Shown here: positions 1 through 8,280 of the stretch, piece by piece
How positions within the stretch are numbered: the first letter of the stretch is position 1
Layout of the letters: every line of letters begins with the position of its first letter
Origin: JAMXLO01 sp046732975
Lineage (GTDB): Bacteria > Pseudomonadota > Alphaproteobacteria > Acetobacterales > Acetobacteraceae
Length of the DNA stretch: 39,448 bases
Assembly (NCBI GenBank): GCA_046732975.1
Contig: JBKPOG010000250.1
Location: 1-39,448, forward strand
Direction: 5' to 3'
Translations under genes and position numbers: made by a program
The notes under the pieces: model-generated
The model's database searches: none
The model's input: only the letters and a program-made list of their open reading frames with translations
Told to the model about the DNA's origin: nothing

Positions 1-92
1 AGCAGAAAGAGGGCAAAAAGCGCATGCGCCAGTTCGGCAAGGTGGAGATCCCGCAGTCCGCCTTCCTGGCAGCGCTAAAGATGGACGCTTGA
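1..92 (+). CDS. lepA: Elongation factor 4 (LepA), C-terminal end only
   Basis: Only the last 29 codons are in the window, read from base 3 to the TGA at 90-92. They contain K-K-R-M-R-Q-F-G-K-V-E-I-P-Q and then A-F-L-A-A-L-K-M, which is the highly conserved C-terminal tail of LepA, the translational GTPase that acts on stalled or mispositioned ribosomes. This tail (basic stretch, then V-E-[IL]-P-Q-x-A-F-L-A) is specific to the family, so the identity is fairly secure despite the short length. The GTPase and ribosome-binding domains lie outside the window. The gene converges on the solute-binding protein gene, whose stop codon lies 4 bases downstream. Confidence 0.85.
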   Translation, partial: QKEGKKRMRQFGKVEIPQSAFLAALKMDA

Positions 93-95
93 TCG

Positions 96-1679
96 TCACG
101 CTCGCCGCACGTTGGTGAACATCGGCACGCTGCCCTTAAGCATTCCGGTCAGGTCCCTTCGATAAGCCGAGGCAAAAAAGAACGCGCCGAGCGGGATGTA
201 GGGCACGTCGTGGAACGCCTGCATCTGGATTTCACGGCAGATGCGTTTCTGTTCCTCAGGTTCGGTGGCGTCGATCCAAGCGCTGCGCAGTTCCTCGACA
301 CGCGGCATGTCGGGCCAGCCGAACAGCGACCTCCGTCCCAGGCCACGCAAAAAGCCATGCGCTGCGGGGCTCATCGCCGAATAGCCAGGCGCATAGTTCG
401 CGTTCAGACTCCAACCACCCTTGTCGAGCGGCTCCGGCGAATTGAGCCGCTGCGCAACCGTCGCCCAGTCGAGCGTCTGGTAGTCCATGTTCATGCCGAG
501 CTGGCGAAATATGTCGGCTGCGACCTCGCTCATGGCATTAATCGCCGGCAGGTCGGTCGGCACCAGGAACACGAATTTCTCGCCGTTGTAGCCGGCCGCT
601 GCAATGTCCCGCTTCACCTTGACCAGATCGCGTGGACTGTTCAGCACCTCCATACCGGCGTCATTCGCGAGCGGCGAGCTTGGGGTGAATGTGCCGACAC
701 CGGCAGTCCACATCGAGCGATCAGCACCCGCCACCGCCGTCATCATGTCGGTCTCGCTGAGTGCGCCAAGCAGCGCCCGTCGGATGGCTGCATTGTTGAA
801 AGGCGGATACAGATGATTGAACCGCAGCACCGCATAGTAGCCCAACGTGTCGATCACATCGATCGTCAAGTTTGAGTTCTTGCGCAGTAGCGGCAGGAGA
901 TCTGAGGTCGCCTGCTCCCACCAGTCCATCTCGCCCGACTGCAATGCCGCCGCCGCCGTCGACGCGTCGGGAATAGTGTGCCATTCAACCCGGTCGAAGT
1001 GGGCGATCTTGGGGCCAGCGGTACCGACGGGCGGCCCGTCCGTGCGCGGGATGTAGTCGGTATTGCGCTGGTACACGGCGAGCGAACCAGGCACGCGCTC
1101 AGCCATGGCAAATTTATACGGGCCGCTGCCGATGACCTCTTTGACCTGCTGACCTGGCTCGGTCAGTGCAAGCCTTTCCGGCATTACCACTGGCGCAAAA
1201 GGATTGGGCTTGCCCAACAAATCGGCCAAGAGTCGAAACGGCCGTTTGAGTCGGAACTGCAGTACGTTATCGGAAAGCGCCGCAAGCTCGTCCACCTGGG
1301 CGAACACCGAGATTGCATAAACATCCCGCTTGGCCCAACGCTTCAGCGAAGCGACCGCGTCGCGCGCCAACACCTTTTCACCATCATGAAACCGGAGGCC
1401 ATCGCGGAGTGTGATCTTCCAGGTCTTTCCATCCTCCTCGATCACGTGGCCCGCTGCCATCTGCGGTCGCGGTCGCACGGCATCGTCTACGCCGTAGAGC
1501 GTATCGTATACCATGTATGCGTGATTACGCGTAACCAAGGCCGGAGCAAATGTCGGATCAAGCAGCGCGATGTCCGCTTGAGGAATAAACTTCAGCAGCC
1601 TGGGATCACCTGCAGCCCGCACCGCTGGAGTGGCGAGGGTCGCAGCGGTAGCCGCGCCAATAAACTGTCGGCGATTCAT
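96..1679 (-). CDS. ABC transporter substrate-binding protein, family 5 (peptide/nickel/oligosaccharide type)
   Basis: A 527-residue extracytoplasmic solute-binding protein of the SBP_bac_5 (DppA/OppA) family. The N-terminus M-N-R-R-Q-F-I-G followed by an Ala/Thr-rich stretch ending A-V-R-A-A looks like a twin-arginine or Sec signal with cleavage near residue 22. Family features follow: an early I-P-Q-A-D-I-A-L-L-D-P segment, W-K-I-T-L-R-D-G-L-R-F-H-D-G around residue 90, the G-S-G-P-Y-K-F block around 190 and a C-terminal region typical of the family. The start has a good ribosome site (GGAGGG just upstream). No permease or ATPase genes are adjacent, so it is an orphan binding protein here. 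It lies 25 bases downstream of a glycosidase-like gene on the same strand and may be co-transcribed. Ligand unknown; family members bind di/oligopeptides, glutathione, nickel or oligosaccharides. Confidence 0.88.
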   Translation of the reverse strand: MNRRQFIGAATAATLATPAVRAAGDPRLLKFIPQADIALLDPTFAPALVTRNHAYMVYDTLYGVDDAVRPRPQMAAGHVIEEDGKTWKITLRDGLRFHDGEKVLARDAVASLKRWAKRDVYAISVFAQVDELAALSDNVLQFRLKRPFRLLADLLGKPNPFAPVVMPERLALTEPGQQVKEVIGSGPYKFAMAERVPGSLAVYQRNTDYIPRTDGPPVGTAGPKIAHFDRVEWHTIPDASTAAAALQSGEMDWWEQATSDLLPLLRKNSNLTIDVIDTLGYYAVLRFNHLYPPFNNAAIRRALLGALSETDMMTAVAGADRSMWTAGVGTFTPSSPLANDAGMEVLNSPRDLVKVKRDIAAAGYNGEKFVFLVPTDLPAINAMSEVAADIFRQLGMNMDYQTLDWATVAQRLNSPEPLDKGGWSLNANYAPGYSAMSPAAHGFLRGLGRRSLFGWPDMPRVEELRSAWIDATEPEEQKRICREIQMQAFHDVPYIPLGAFFFASAYRRDLTGMLKGSVPMFTNVRRA

Positions 1680-1704
1680 CCATTCCCTCCGTTCGCCGCT
1701 ACTA

Positions 1705-3252
1705 TCAGATCGAAATGATCGTGATGCTAGGGTCAGGAAAGTTTATCGGTGCGGTGACGCCGGCGGTCACCGCGATCTTGCTCGTGCTGCCATCCTGACC
1801 AGCCCGCGTCACCGCCTTCGTCAATTGCCACACGCTCGCCGTACCGTTGCCTGTCGAGTTGAACGGCCAGTGGCTGAACGCCACGGTCTTTTCCCTCTGC
1901 GGCCCACGCCCGGCATTGACGACCATGAGCGAACCGCGTGCGCACGAAGGGGTACAAGCGCAGGTCAGCAACAGGGCCTCGTTGGTTGGCACATTCCACC
2001 TTGGGCCATGCACCTTCCGCACAGCTTGGGACACCAAATAGGCGAACGGCGTCAGCACCATCGGCTTGCCTCGGGTAGCCCAATTGTTCGGGTCAGGGAC
2101 AAATCCGCACGTGCCATCGCCATAGGCGTCCCATATAGTACCCCAGAACTGGAGCGGCGACGCATCGATGCTCTGCAACGTCACATAGGCACTCCACATC
2201 GCGCCTATGTAAGTGTGTTGCTCATGACTGGCACAATTCCAGTCGAGATTATAGCTGCTCATCAAAGCTTGCGGACGATACGGCATCCGCGAGACCATAG
2301 TCTTGACGTCTTGCGCTGGGCGGTCCGCATATCGATCCAACCATAGTTGGCTGCCAGGGCCGGTGGTGGCGCTGAAGCCACCCGGGAACATGTCCCAGGC
2401 CAGAACATCGATACCTGGCACCAGCTGCATGAATTGTGGCATCAGAGCGCCGGCATAGCTCGTATGTGGGCCAAAAATCATATAGTTGGGATTGGCTGCC
2501 TTCACCTTTGGGATCATTGCATTGTAATAGGCAGCTGTCGTCGTGACGCCGTAGCTGTCTGGCTCATTGTGACCCGTGAAGCCAATGACAGGCAGTCTCT
2601 TGCCGTTGGGCATCTTCGCGTGGTTCAGGAACCTGGCCAAATTGCCCATGCACTCGCCATAGGAGGCAGCATCATGAATCCCTCGTATTGGAGGACTGAT
2701 GCCAAAGTCCAGGCCGATTAGGATAGCCCCGATGCCGAGCGGATCCACCTTGTAGAAATTATTGATCAGATTGGACCATGCTGATGGGTTTACGGAGCAA
2801 TCACCATTGAACCATGTGCCTGACAAATTTCCCACGAAATACCAAATACCCGGATTGACCTGCGCCATTAGCGATGTGTAAGTGGGATCAGTAAAAATAC
2901 GGAATTGATTGTTTCCTGCGCCCCCGGTCGATGTCCCCCAAAGCCGTTGCGAGATGATCTGCTGACTTGATCCATCACCGCTATAGTTCTTTGGCGAAGC
3001 GAAGTCCGCCGTTAAGAATGAACTTGATGCGGTTGGCCCCGCTACGCTCATCGGCCGCAAGGACTGAGAGGGCGGATCTGACTCACGAGATCGTGTCGAA
3101 TTCATTGTAGCCGCCACATCTTCGATCGCGAGGGTGGCACTTCTCGCGCCGACCATCGGCAACAACAGGAGTGTCTTCGCCGCGATCTTCGCGAATGCTC
3201 GTCGAGCTTCGCGCCGATTCAGTAGCGAGGATGTCAATGAGTCGACACTCAT
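1705..3252 (-). CDS. Exported clan GH-A-like glycoside hydrolase (GH39/GH79-like fold), nucleophile position atypical
   Basis: A 515-residue protein. The start at 3252 is chosen because AAAGGAT lies about 10 bases upstream; the reading frame stays open further upstream without protein-like sequence. The N-terminus has Arg pairs followed by a hydrophobic run (T-L-L-L-L-P-M-V-G), suggesting export. The middle resembles a TIM-barrel glycosidase: F-T-G-H-N-E-P-D at about residues 226-232 gives the typical N-E acid/base pair (Glu230), and the C-terminus ends in P-D-P-S-I-T-I-I-S-I, like the last strand of the beta-sandwich that follows the barrel in GH39/GH79. The segment L-M-S-S-Y-N-L-D-W (Ser333) sits about 100 residues after Glu230, where relatives usually show [ST]-E-[YF]-N with Glu as nucleophile. 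It may be inactive or use another residue. Substrate unknown. It precedes the family-5 binding protein on the same strand. Confidence 0.6.
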   Translation of the reverse strand: MSVDSLTSSLLNRREARRAFAKIAAKTLLLLPMVGARSATLAIEDVAATMNSTRSRESDPPSQSLRPMSVAGPTASSSFLTADFASPKNYSGDGSSQQIISQRLWGTSTGGAGNNQFRIFTDPTYTSLMAQVNPGIWYFVGNLSGTWFNGDCSVNPSAWSNLINNFYKVDPLGIGAILIGLDFGISPPIRGIHDAASYGECMGNLARFLNHAKMPNGKRLPVIGFTGHNEPDSYGVTTTAAYYNAMIPKVKAANPNYMIFGPHTSYAGALMPQFMQLVPGIDVLAWDMFPGGFSATTGPGSQLWLDRYADRPAQDVKTMVSRMPYRPQALMSSYNLDWNCASHEQHTYIGAMWSAYVTLQSIDASPLQFWGTIWDAYGDGTCGFVPDPNNWATRGKPMVLTPFAYLVSQAVRKVHGPRWNVPTNEALLLTCACTPSCARGSLMVVNAGRGPQREKTVAFSHWPFNSTGNGTASVWQLTKAVTRAGQDGSTSKIAVTAGVTAPINFPDPSITIISI

Positions 3253-3536
3253 GCCAGACGGATCCTTTGTAGACGGGTCGAACCTTCTGCATACCAGACG
3301 AACCCTGCAAGAGGCCGTTCTGCTCTGCTGGTAGCGGATTGTTGCCAGCGATCCAGCCGACACAAGGCACTTCCTGCTGGCTGATGCGCCAGAGCGACGG
3401 CGCCCACCTGGACATAGCAGCACGCAAGGCGCATGTCGCATTTCAGTGCCGACTGAGCCCAAAAGCGTCCGGCAAACCAGAACACCGAGCGCGAGAGACC
3501 ACGCTACTTCACCGCTCGGACCTCAAGGAGAGCGCC
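3253..3536. other. 284-base divergent intergenic region
   Basis: This is the largest true gap in the window, between the glycosidase-like gene and the broken dehydratase gene, which point away from it. Apart from the ribosome sites at either end I see no convincing gene, palindrome or promoter pair. Both reading directions remain open for long stretches, but the encoded sequences are not protein-like. Confidence 0.5.
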
Positions 3537-5061
3537 ATGGCCCCACCCGCAGTGATTCGCCTACACCCGGACGACAGCGTGGTAATTGCGCGCGCCACGC
3601 TGCTGCCGGGGACGCCGGTGGTCGAGGGAGTCGCCGCCCAAGAGCGCATCCCTGCCGGTCACAAAGTGGCAGTGCGGCCGATCGCAACAGGCGAACCGGT
3701 GCGGCGCTATGGTCAGATCATTGGCTTCGCCTCCCAGGCGATCTCCGCTGGCCAGCACGTCCATGTCCAGAACTGCGGGATGGGCGATTTCGCCAAGGAC
3801 TACGCCTATGGCCTCGATGTCAGGCCAACCGATTACGCCAACACGCCATTGACCTTCGACGGCATTCGTCGACCTGACGGCCGGGCGGCGACGCGCAACT
3901 ACATCGGCATCCTGACCAGCGTGAACTGTTCCGCGCACGTCGCCGGGCTAATTGCGGACGTGTTCCGCCGCAACCCGTTCACCGACGATGATCCTTTGGC
4001 GGACTACCCCAACGTGGACGGAGTGGTGGCGCTGACCCACAAGACCGGGTGCGGCATGACAGAAAGCGAGCCGTTGCGCGTGCTGCGCCGCACGTTGGCC
4101 GGCTACGCTCGTCACGCCAATTTCTCGCATGTAGTCGTGCTGGGACTGGGATGCGAGGTGAACCAGATCCGCGGTCTGAAGGAAGAGCAGCGCCTGACCG
4201 ATCGCATTCGCAACATGGACATCCAGTCGATGGGCGGCACGCGCAAGACGGTCGAGGCTGGCGTCGCCTTCGTGAAGGAGGTGCTGGCCGAAGCCAACAA
4301 GGTGCAGCGTGAACCGGTGCTCGTCAGCGAACTGACGGTGGCGCTGCAATGCGGCGGCTCGGATGGCTACTCCGGGGTATCAGCCAACCCCGCGCTCGGC
4401 GCGGCAAGCGACCTGGTAGTGCGCCATGGCGGCTCGGTCATCCTGTCTGAGACGCCCGAGACCTATGGCGCCGAACATCTGCTGACGCGCCGCGCGGTAT
4501 CCCGCGAGGTAGGCGAAAAACTGGTCGCCACTGATGCGGTGGTGGGAGGATTACACCCAGCGCGAGGGGGCAGAGATGAACGCGAACCCCTCGCCCGGCA
4601 ACAAGGCGGGCGGCCTGACCACGATCCTGGAGAAGTCACTCGGTGCAATGGCGAAGGCCGGCAGCACCAATCTCGTGGACGTTGTGGGCTACGCCGAGAA
4701 GGTGACGGCGAAGGGCTTCGTGTTCATGGATACGCCAGGCTACGATCCGGTGTCGGCGACCGGGCAGGTGGCCGGTGGCGCGAACCTCGTCTGCTTCACC
4801 ACCGGTCGTGGCAGCGTGTTCGGCTGCAAGCCTGCGCCCTCTATCAAGCTCGCGACCAACACGCCGATGTATCGGCGCATGGCAGACGACATGGACGTGA
4901 ACTGCGGCACGATCCTTGAGGGTGATGAGACCGTGCAGCAGTGCGGCGAACGCATTTTCAAACTCATGCTGCGCGTCGCCTCGGGCGAGCAGACCAAGAG
5001 CGAACAGTTCGACTTCGGCGCCGCAGAGTTTGCTCCTTGGGTGCTCGGTGCAACGATGTGA
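3537..5061 (+). pseudogene. Altronate/galactarate dehydratase family (UxaA/GarD type), frameshifted
   Basis: The start ATG at 3537 has AAGGAG 7 bases upstream. The N-terminal ~90 residues form a SAF domain (V-V-I-A-R-A-T-L-L-P-G-T through I-G-F-A). The dehydratase core follows (G-R-A-A-T-R-N-Y-I-G, T-H-K-T-G-C-G-M, L-Q-C-G-G-S-D-G-Y-S-G). After E-K-L-V-A the frame is lost at about base 4530, and the remaining ~175 residues (R-W-W-E-D-Y-T, N-P-S-P-G-N-K-A-G-G-L-T-T, M-D-T-P-G-Y-D-P, F-T-T-G-R-G-S) continue in the +1 frame to the TGA at 5059-5061. Removing the single A at 4530 restores E-K-L-V-A-L-M-R-W-W-E-D-Y. The two pieces together match the usual ~508-residue family length. Such enzymes are Fe-dependent dehydratases of D-altronate, galactarate or related sugar acids. 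It is either a recent pseudogene or a sequence error; codon use remains normal on both sides. Confidence 0.82.
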
Positions 5062-5063
5062 CT

Positions 5064-5082
5064 CTCGCCGCTACTCGGCGAG
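5064..5082. terminator. Hairpin between convergent genes, possible bidirectional terminator
   Basis: CTCGCCG at 5064-5070 and CGGCGAG at 5076-5082 form a perfect 7-bp stem with a 5-base loop, exactly at the meeting point of the dehydratase gene and the convergent aquaporin gene; it overlaps the aquaporin stop codon. There is no T-run, so intrinsic termination is only a possibility. Confidence 0.3.
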
Positions 5083-5781
5083 TGCCACCTCGTCTGTCTC
5101 GTGCAGCCAGCGCGCTACCAGGCCTGCTATCAGCGCACCTACGATCGGCGCCAGCCAGAATAACCAGAGCTGCGCCACGTAGGCGCCACCAGCAAACAAC
5201 GCCGGACCGGTGCTGCGCGCCGGATTGACCGAGGTGTTGGTCACCGGGATCGACACCAAATGAATCAGCGTCAGCGCCAGCCCGATCGGAATACCGGCAA
5301 ACCCGACCGCCGCGCCCTTCGACGTGCAGCCGATGATGATCAGCAGGAAGAAGAACGTCATCAGCACTTCCATCACCAGGCACGACCCGAAGCTGTACTT
5401 GCCAGGACTGAGATCGCCATAGCCGTTCGAGGCAAAGCCATCCGGTACCCATCCCGGCTTACCTGATGCGATCCAGTACAGCACTGCCGCGGCGACGATA
5501 GCGCCGATCACCTGCGCCACGATGTAGGGAATAACATCGCCTGTGGCGCAACGCTTTCCTGCCCAAAGCCCGACCGTCACGGCAGGATTGAAATGCCCGC
5601 CCGAGATATGTCCTACCGCATACGCCATGGTCAGCACGGTCAAACCAAACGCCAGGGCAACCCCGAGAAAGCCGATCCCCAAGGATGGGTACGCAGCTGC
5701 CAATACGGCGCTACCGCAGCCGCCGAAGGTCAGCCAGAATGTGCCGAAGAACTCAGCGCCAAGACGTCGCGACTTGTCCAT
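5071..5781 (-). CDS. aqpZ: Aquaporin Z, water channel
   Basis: A 236-residue six-helix MIP-family channel in the inner membrane. The two pore half-helix motifs are N-P-A at residues 65-67 and N-P-A-R at 186-189, the latter inside the AqpZ-type run S-I-P-V-T-N-T-S-V. His174, Thr183 and Arg189 fall at the same positions as the aromatic/arginine selectivity filter of E. coli AqpZ, which indicates a water-selective pore rather than a glycerol facilitator. The length matches the family (about 230). The start at 5781 is preceded by a purine-rich GAGGGGGA. Its role would be rapid osmotic water movement. It is apparently a single-gene unit, converging on the broken dehydratase gene. Confidence 0.95.
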   Translation of the reverse strand: MDKSRRLGAEFFGTFWLTFGGCGSAVLAAAYPSLGIGFLGVALAFGLTVLTMAYAVGHISGGHFNPAVTVGLWAGKRCATGDVIPYIVAQVIGAIVAAAVLYWIASGKPGWVPDGFASNGYGDLSPGKYSFGSCLVMEVLMTFFFLLIIIGCTSKGAAVGFAGIPIGLALTLIHLVSIPVTNTSVNPARSTGPALFAGGAYVAQLWLFWLAPIVGALIAGLVARWLHETDEVALAE

Positions 5782-5837
5782 TTCGCATTCCCCCTCATTG
5801 CGAGCGGCCAGCGCCCAGCGACTCGGGGTGCCACCTG

Positions 5838-6743
5838 TCAGGTTCGTGCGACCAAATTCCGCACAATGTCAAGGTTCCAGTTGATATACCCATGCTGGAC
5901 AAACCCCAGCCTGTCGCGCAGCGACAGATGAGCTTCCGCCAAGCGATGGAACGGTATCGACGGGTACAGATGATGTTCCGCGTGGAATGGCATATTCCAC
6001 ATCAACAGCCGGACCACCCGGTTGGTCAGCGTCGTTCGCGTGTTGGTAAGCCCGTTCCGGTCCGTTGTGCAGCCAGTGTGCTCGGCCAGCACGTAGGCGC
6101 GCAGGAAAGGCTGGCAAAGCAGTTGCGGTAAAACCCAGAATATGAAAGGCGTCCGCCAACCAAACAGGATGGCCGCGATTGACGATCCGCCGACCATCAG
6201 CACGCTCATCGCACGCACGCTGCGGATTACCGTGGGTGCCGCCTCCGCCGACACATAAGGGTAACGGCTCAGATCGCCTCGCCAGCAATCGGCAATCACC
6301 AGAAGCCGCAGCCGCCAATAGGGCACGCCCACAATGCGTCTGATATAAGCGCGCAGCGTGTCCGGCGCCGCCATCTCAAGTTCGGGATCTTTGCCTGGAA
6401 TCTGTGTGTGTCGGTGATGAGCGAAATGAAACGCCGTGTAGAAGTGCAGGTTTAGCAGCGACGGGCACGCAGCGAGCCATCCAACGATCTGATTGAGCCG
6501 ACGGGACGCGAAAGCGGTTTGATGAGTGGCCTCATGCGCCGGCGCGAACAACGCCACCTGCACAAGTCCGAATGCCAACATCGCTGGAACGACCGTCATC
6601 GGCCCGCAGATCGCGAGCAATGTGCCGGTGCCAACCAGCAGTGCGACATGGATCGCCAGGCGCTGCATTCCTGCCGCGTTGCAGCGTCCTGATAACGCTC
6701 GCAACTCGGCCGGACTGAGAATGCGATCCGATACCATGCTCAT
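5838..6743 (-). CDS. Membrane fatty-acid desaturase family protein
   Basis: A 301-residue integral membrane di-iron enzyme. The three histidine boxes are visible: H-E-A-T-H at residues 70-74, H-F-A-H-H-R-H at 106-112 and H-A-E-H-H at 254-258, with A-E-H-T-G between the second and third. Hydrophobic stretches lie around 30-65, 85-100 and 185-215. The family introduces double bonds or hydroxyl groups into acyl chains (or carotenoids), using O2 and electrons from ferredoxin or cytochrome b5. The exact substrate and regioselectivity cannot be read from the sequence. No clear ribosome site precedes either the ATG at 6743 or the in-frame ATG two codons on. It is a separate unit between the aquaporin and glycosyltransferase genes, all on the minus strand. 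Confidence 0.85.
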   Translation of the reverse strand: MSMVSDRILSPAELRALSGRCNAAGMQRLAIHVALLVGTGTLLAICGPMTVVPAMLAFGLVQVALFAPAHEATHQTAFASRRLNQIVGWLAACPSLLNLHFYTAFHFAHHRHTQIPGKDPELEMAAPDTLRAYIRRIVGVPYWRLRLLVIADCWRGDLSRYPYVSAEAAPTVIRSVRAMSVLMVGGSSIAAILFGWRTPFIFWVLPQLLCQPFLRAYVLAEHTGCTTDRNGLTNTRTTLTNRVVRLLMWNMPFHAEHHLYPSIPFHRLAEAHLSLRDRLGFVQHGYINWNLDIVRNLVART

Positions 6744-6787
6744 TTGCGATCATTGTTAGACCCAAGCATGTGCAGTTGCCAACGTGG

Positions 6788-8227
6788 TTATTGCGGCGGC
6801 CAAGCCCGTAGGCGATCGCCACGGAACACCGCCACAGTCTGCAATGTCCGCCCGGCCTGACGGATAGATGCGTCCGGAAGTCGCTCCACCCGGTCGAAAG
6901 CCCGAGCAAGTTCGTTGGCGGCGCGGTCAGCATGTTCGGGCACGAAGATCAGGAAGTTTGCGCCAATGAACCGGTGCGCGGGTAATGTCAGGCCGAACTG
7001 CCGGCAATCAAGGCTAAGGCAAACCGTTGTCACGTCGGGCCCCAGCGCATAGCCGATCTTGCCGGCGTCGCGCCAATTTGGCGCGCCGACCATCGCATCA
7101 GGCGGCAGCCCATCGCCCAATGAGCTCCAGTCCACCGCCTGGATTGTGGGGTCGTTCCGCGTGATTTCCGCGATCACCGGCTGCAGCCAATCCCATCGAA
7201 CCTGACTGGCCACGATGACCATGCCAAGAACAACGAATGCGCCCGTTCCCGCTATCGTCCAGCGAACGGCCGCCCGCTCGATGTGGCGCGCCACTGCGTC
7301 ACCGAGTAACGGAAACAACATCAGATAGCCGGGCGCCGCCCAATGGAACAGCACCCGCTGGCTGGACCAGGCCGAGATGACCGCGAACACCGCGATTGGC
7401 GGCAAGGCCAGCCAGCTCAACAGCCAGGAGCGCCAAGCCTGTGACCCACGGCGCAGCGCCAGGATGAGCACGGCCATCATCGGCAGCCAGATCCACGGCA
7501 GCACGAACAGCGCTTCGCCACTCAGCGTCACCAGGGGACCGAAAGGGTGGAACTGAAAGCCTTCGGCACGGCCGGCCTGAAACGCGAACGACGTCCAGCC
7601 ATGGCGCGCATTCCACATCAGCACCGGCGCAAACATCACCGCAGCAATCAGGGCGGCAAACCACGGCTTGGGTGTCACGAGCAACTGCCGGTGCTGTCGG
7701 CTGGTCAGCAGATACAGAAACACTCCGAGGATCGTCAGCGTCGCCGAATACTTTGACAGCAGCGCTGCGCCCGCACAAAGCCCTGCGCCCAGCCACCAAG
7801 CCAGCGTCCCCCGTTCCAGCGCGTTGACAAGGCACAGCGCGGCGCCGAGCAGTGCGCAGTCCAATGGGCCGTCAGGCAACACCCAGGTGCCGGTGGTCAC
7901 GCCGAACACCGGGGAAATGTTCAGCAGCACCGCCGCCCACAGACCGGCCCGCTCACTCTCGATCGCGCAGCCAAGCCGATACATCAGCCAGGTCGAGACT
8001 GCGAACAGCGCAATGAATGGCAGGCGTACCAGCAACGCTGCTTCGCTGCCGAACAGGTGTGCCGCGCCCCAACTCAGCCACCATGCGATCGGCGGGTGGT
8101 CGTAATAGCCGAGGCTAAGCACGCGCCCCGACGCGACCATATAGCTTTCGTCCACGCCCAATCCCAGCGCAGTGCCAAATGCGAGGCGAAGTGCCGTCGT
8201 CGTCAATATCAGCGAAAGCAGCGCCAA
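6788..8227 (-). CDS. GT39-type membrane glycosyltransferase (PMT_2 domain, ArnT-like)
   Basis: A 479-residue polytopic GT-C glycosyltransferase. The first periplasmic loop carries D-E at residues 26-27, the usual catalytic acidic pair, followed by Y-Y-D-H-P-P-I-A-W-W at 41-50, a signature of the PMT_2/ArnT group that transfers a sugar from a polyprenyl-phosphate donor to lipid or protein on the periplasmic side. About ten hydrophobic helices follow, then a ~120-residue soluble C-terminal part. The start is a TTG at 8227; an in-frame TAG lies 8 codons upstream with no ATG or GTG between, so TTG is the only usual start that keeps the first helix. There are no neighbours of lipid A or arabinose metabolism, so donor and acceptor are unknown. 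Confidence 0.82.
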   Translation of the reverse strand: MALLSLILTTTALRLAFGTALGLGVDESYMVASGRVLSLGYYDHPPIAWWLSWGAAHLFGSEAALLVRLPFIALFAVSTWLMYRLGCAIESERAGLWAAVLLNISPVFGVTTGTWVLPDGPLDCALLGAALCLVNALERGTLAWWLGAGLCAGAALLSKYSATLTILGVFLYLLTSRQHRQLLVTPKPWFAALIAAVMFAPVLMWNARHGWTSFAFQAGRAEGFQFHPFGPLVTLSGEALFVLPWIWLPMMAVLILALRRGSQAWRSWLLSWLALPPIAVFAVISAWSSQRVLFHWAAPGYLMLFPLLGDAVARHIERAAVRWTIAGTGAFVVLGMVIVASQVRWDWLQPVIAEITRNDPTIQAVDWSSLGDGLPPDAMVGAPNWRDAGKIGYALGPDVTTVCLSLDCRQFGLTLPAHRFIGANFLIFVPEHADRAANELARAFDRVERLPDASIRQAGRTLQTVAVFRGDRLRAWPPQ

Positions 8228-8280
8228 TTGCGGTGGCCGGCGCGGAACCTAGGTCGACACCTTCCTGCGTTCCGGACGAG

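Noticed and set aside
4514..4535. Programmed -1 frameshift at the five-A run of the dehydratase gene
   Set aside because: The required shift is +1 (one extra base), the run lacks a canonical X-XXY-YYZ heptamer, and the best repair point is base 4530, outside the run.
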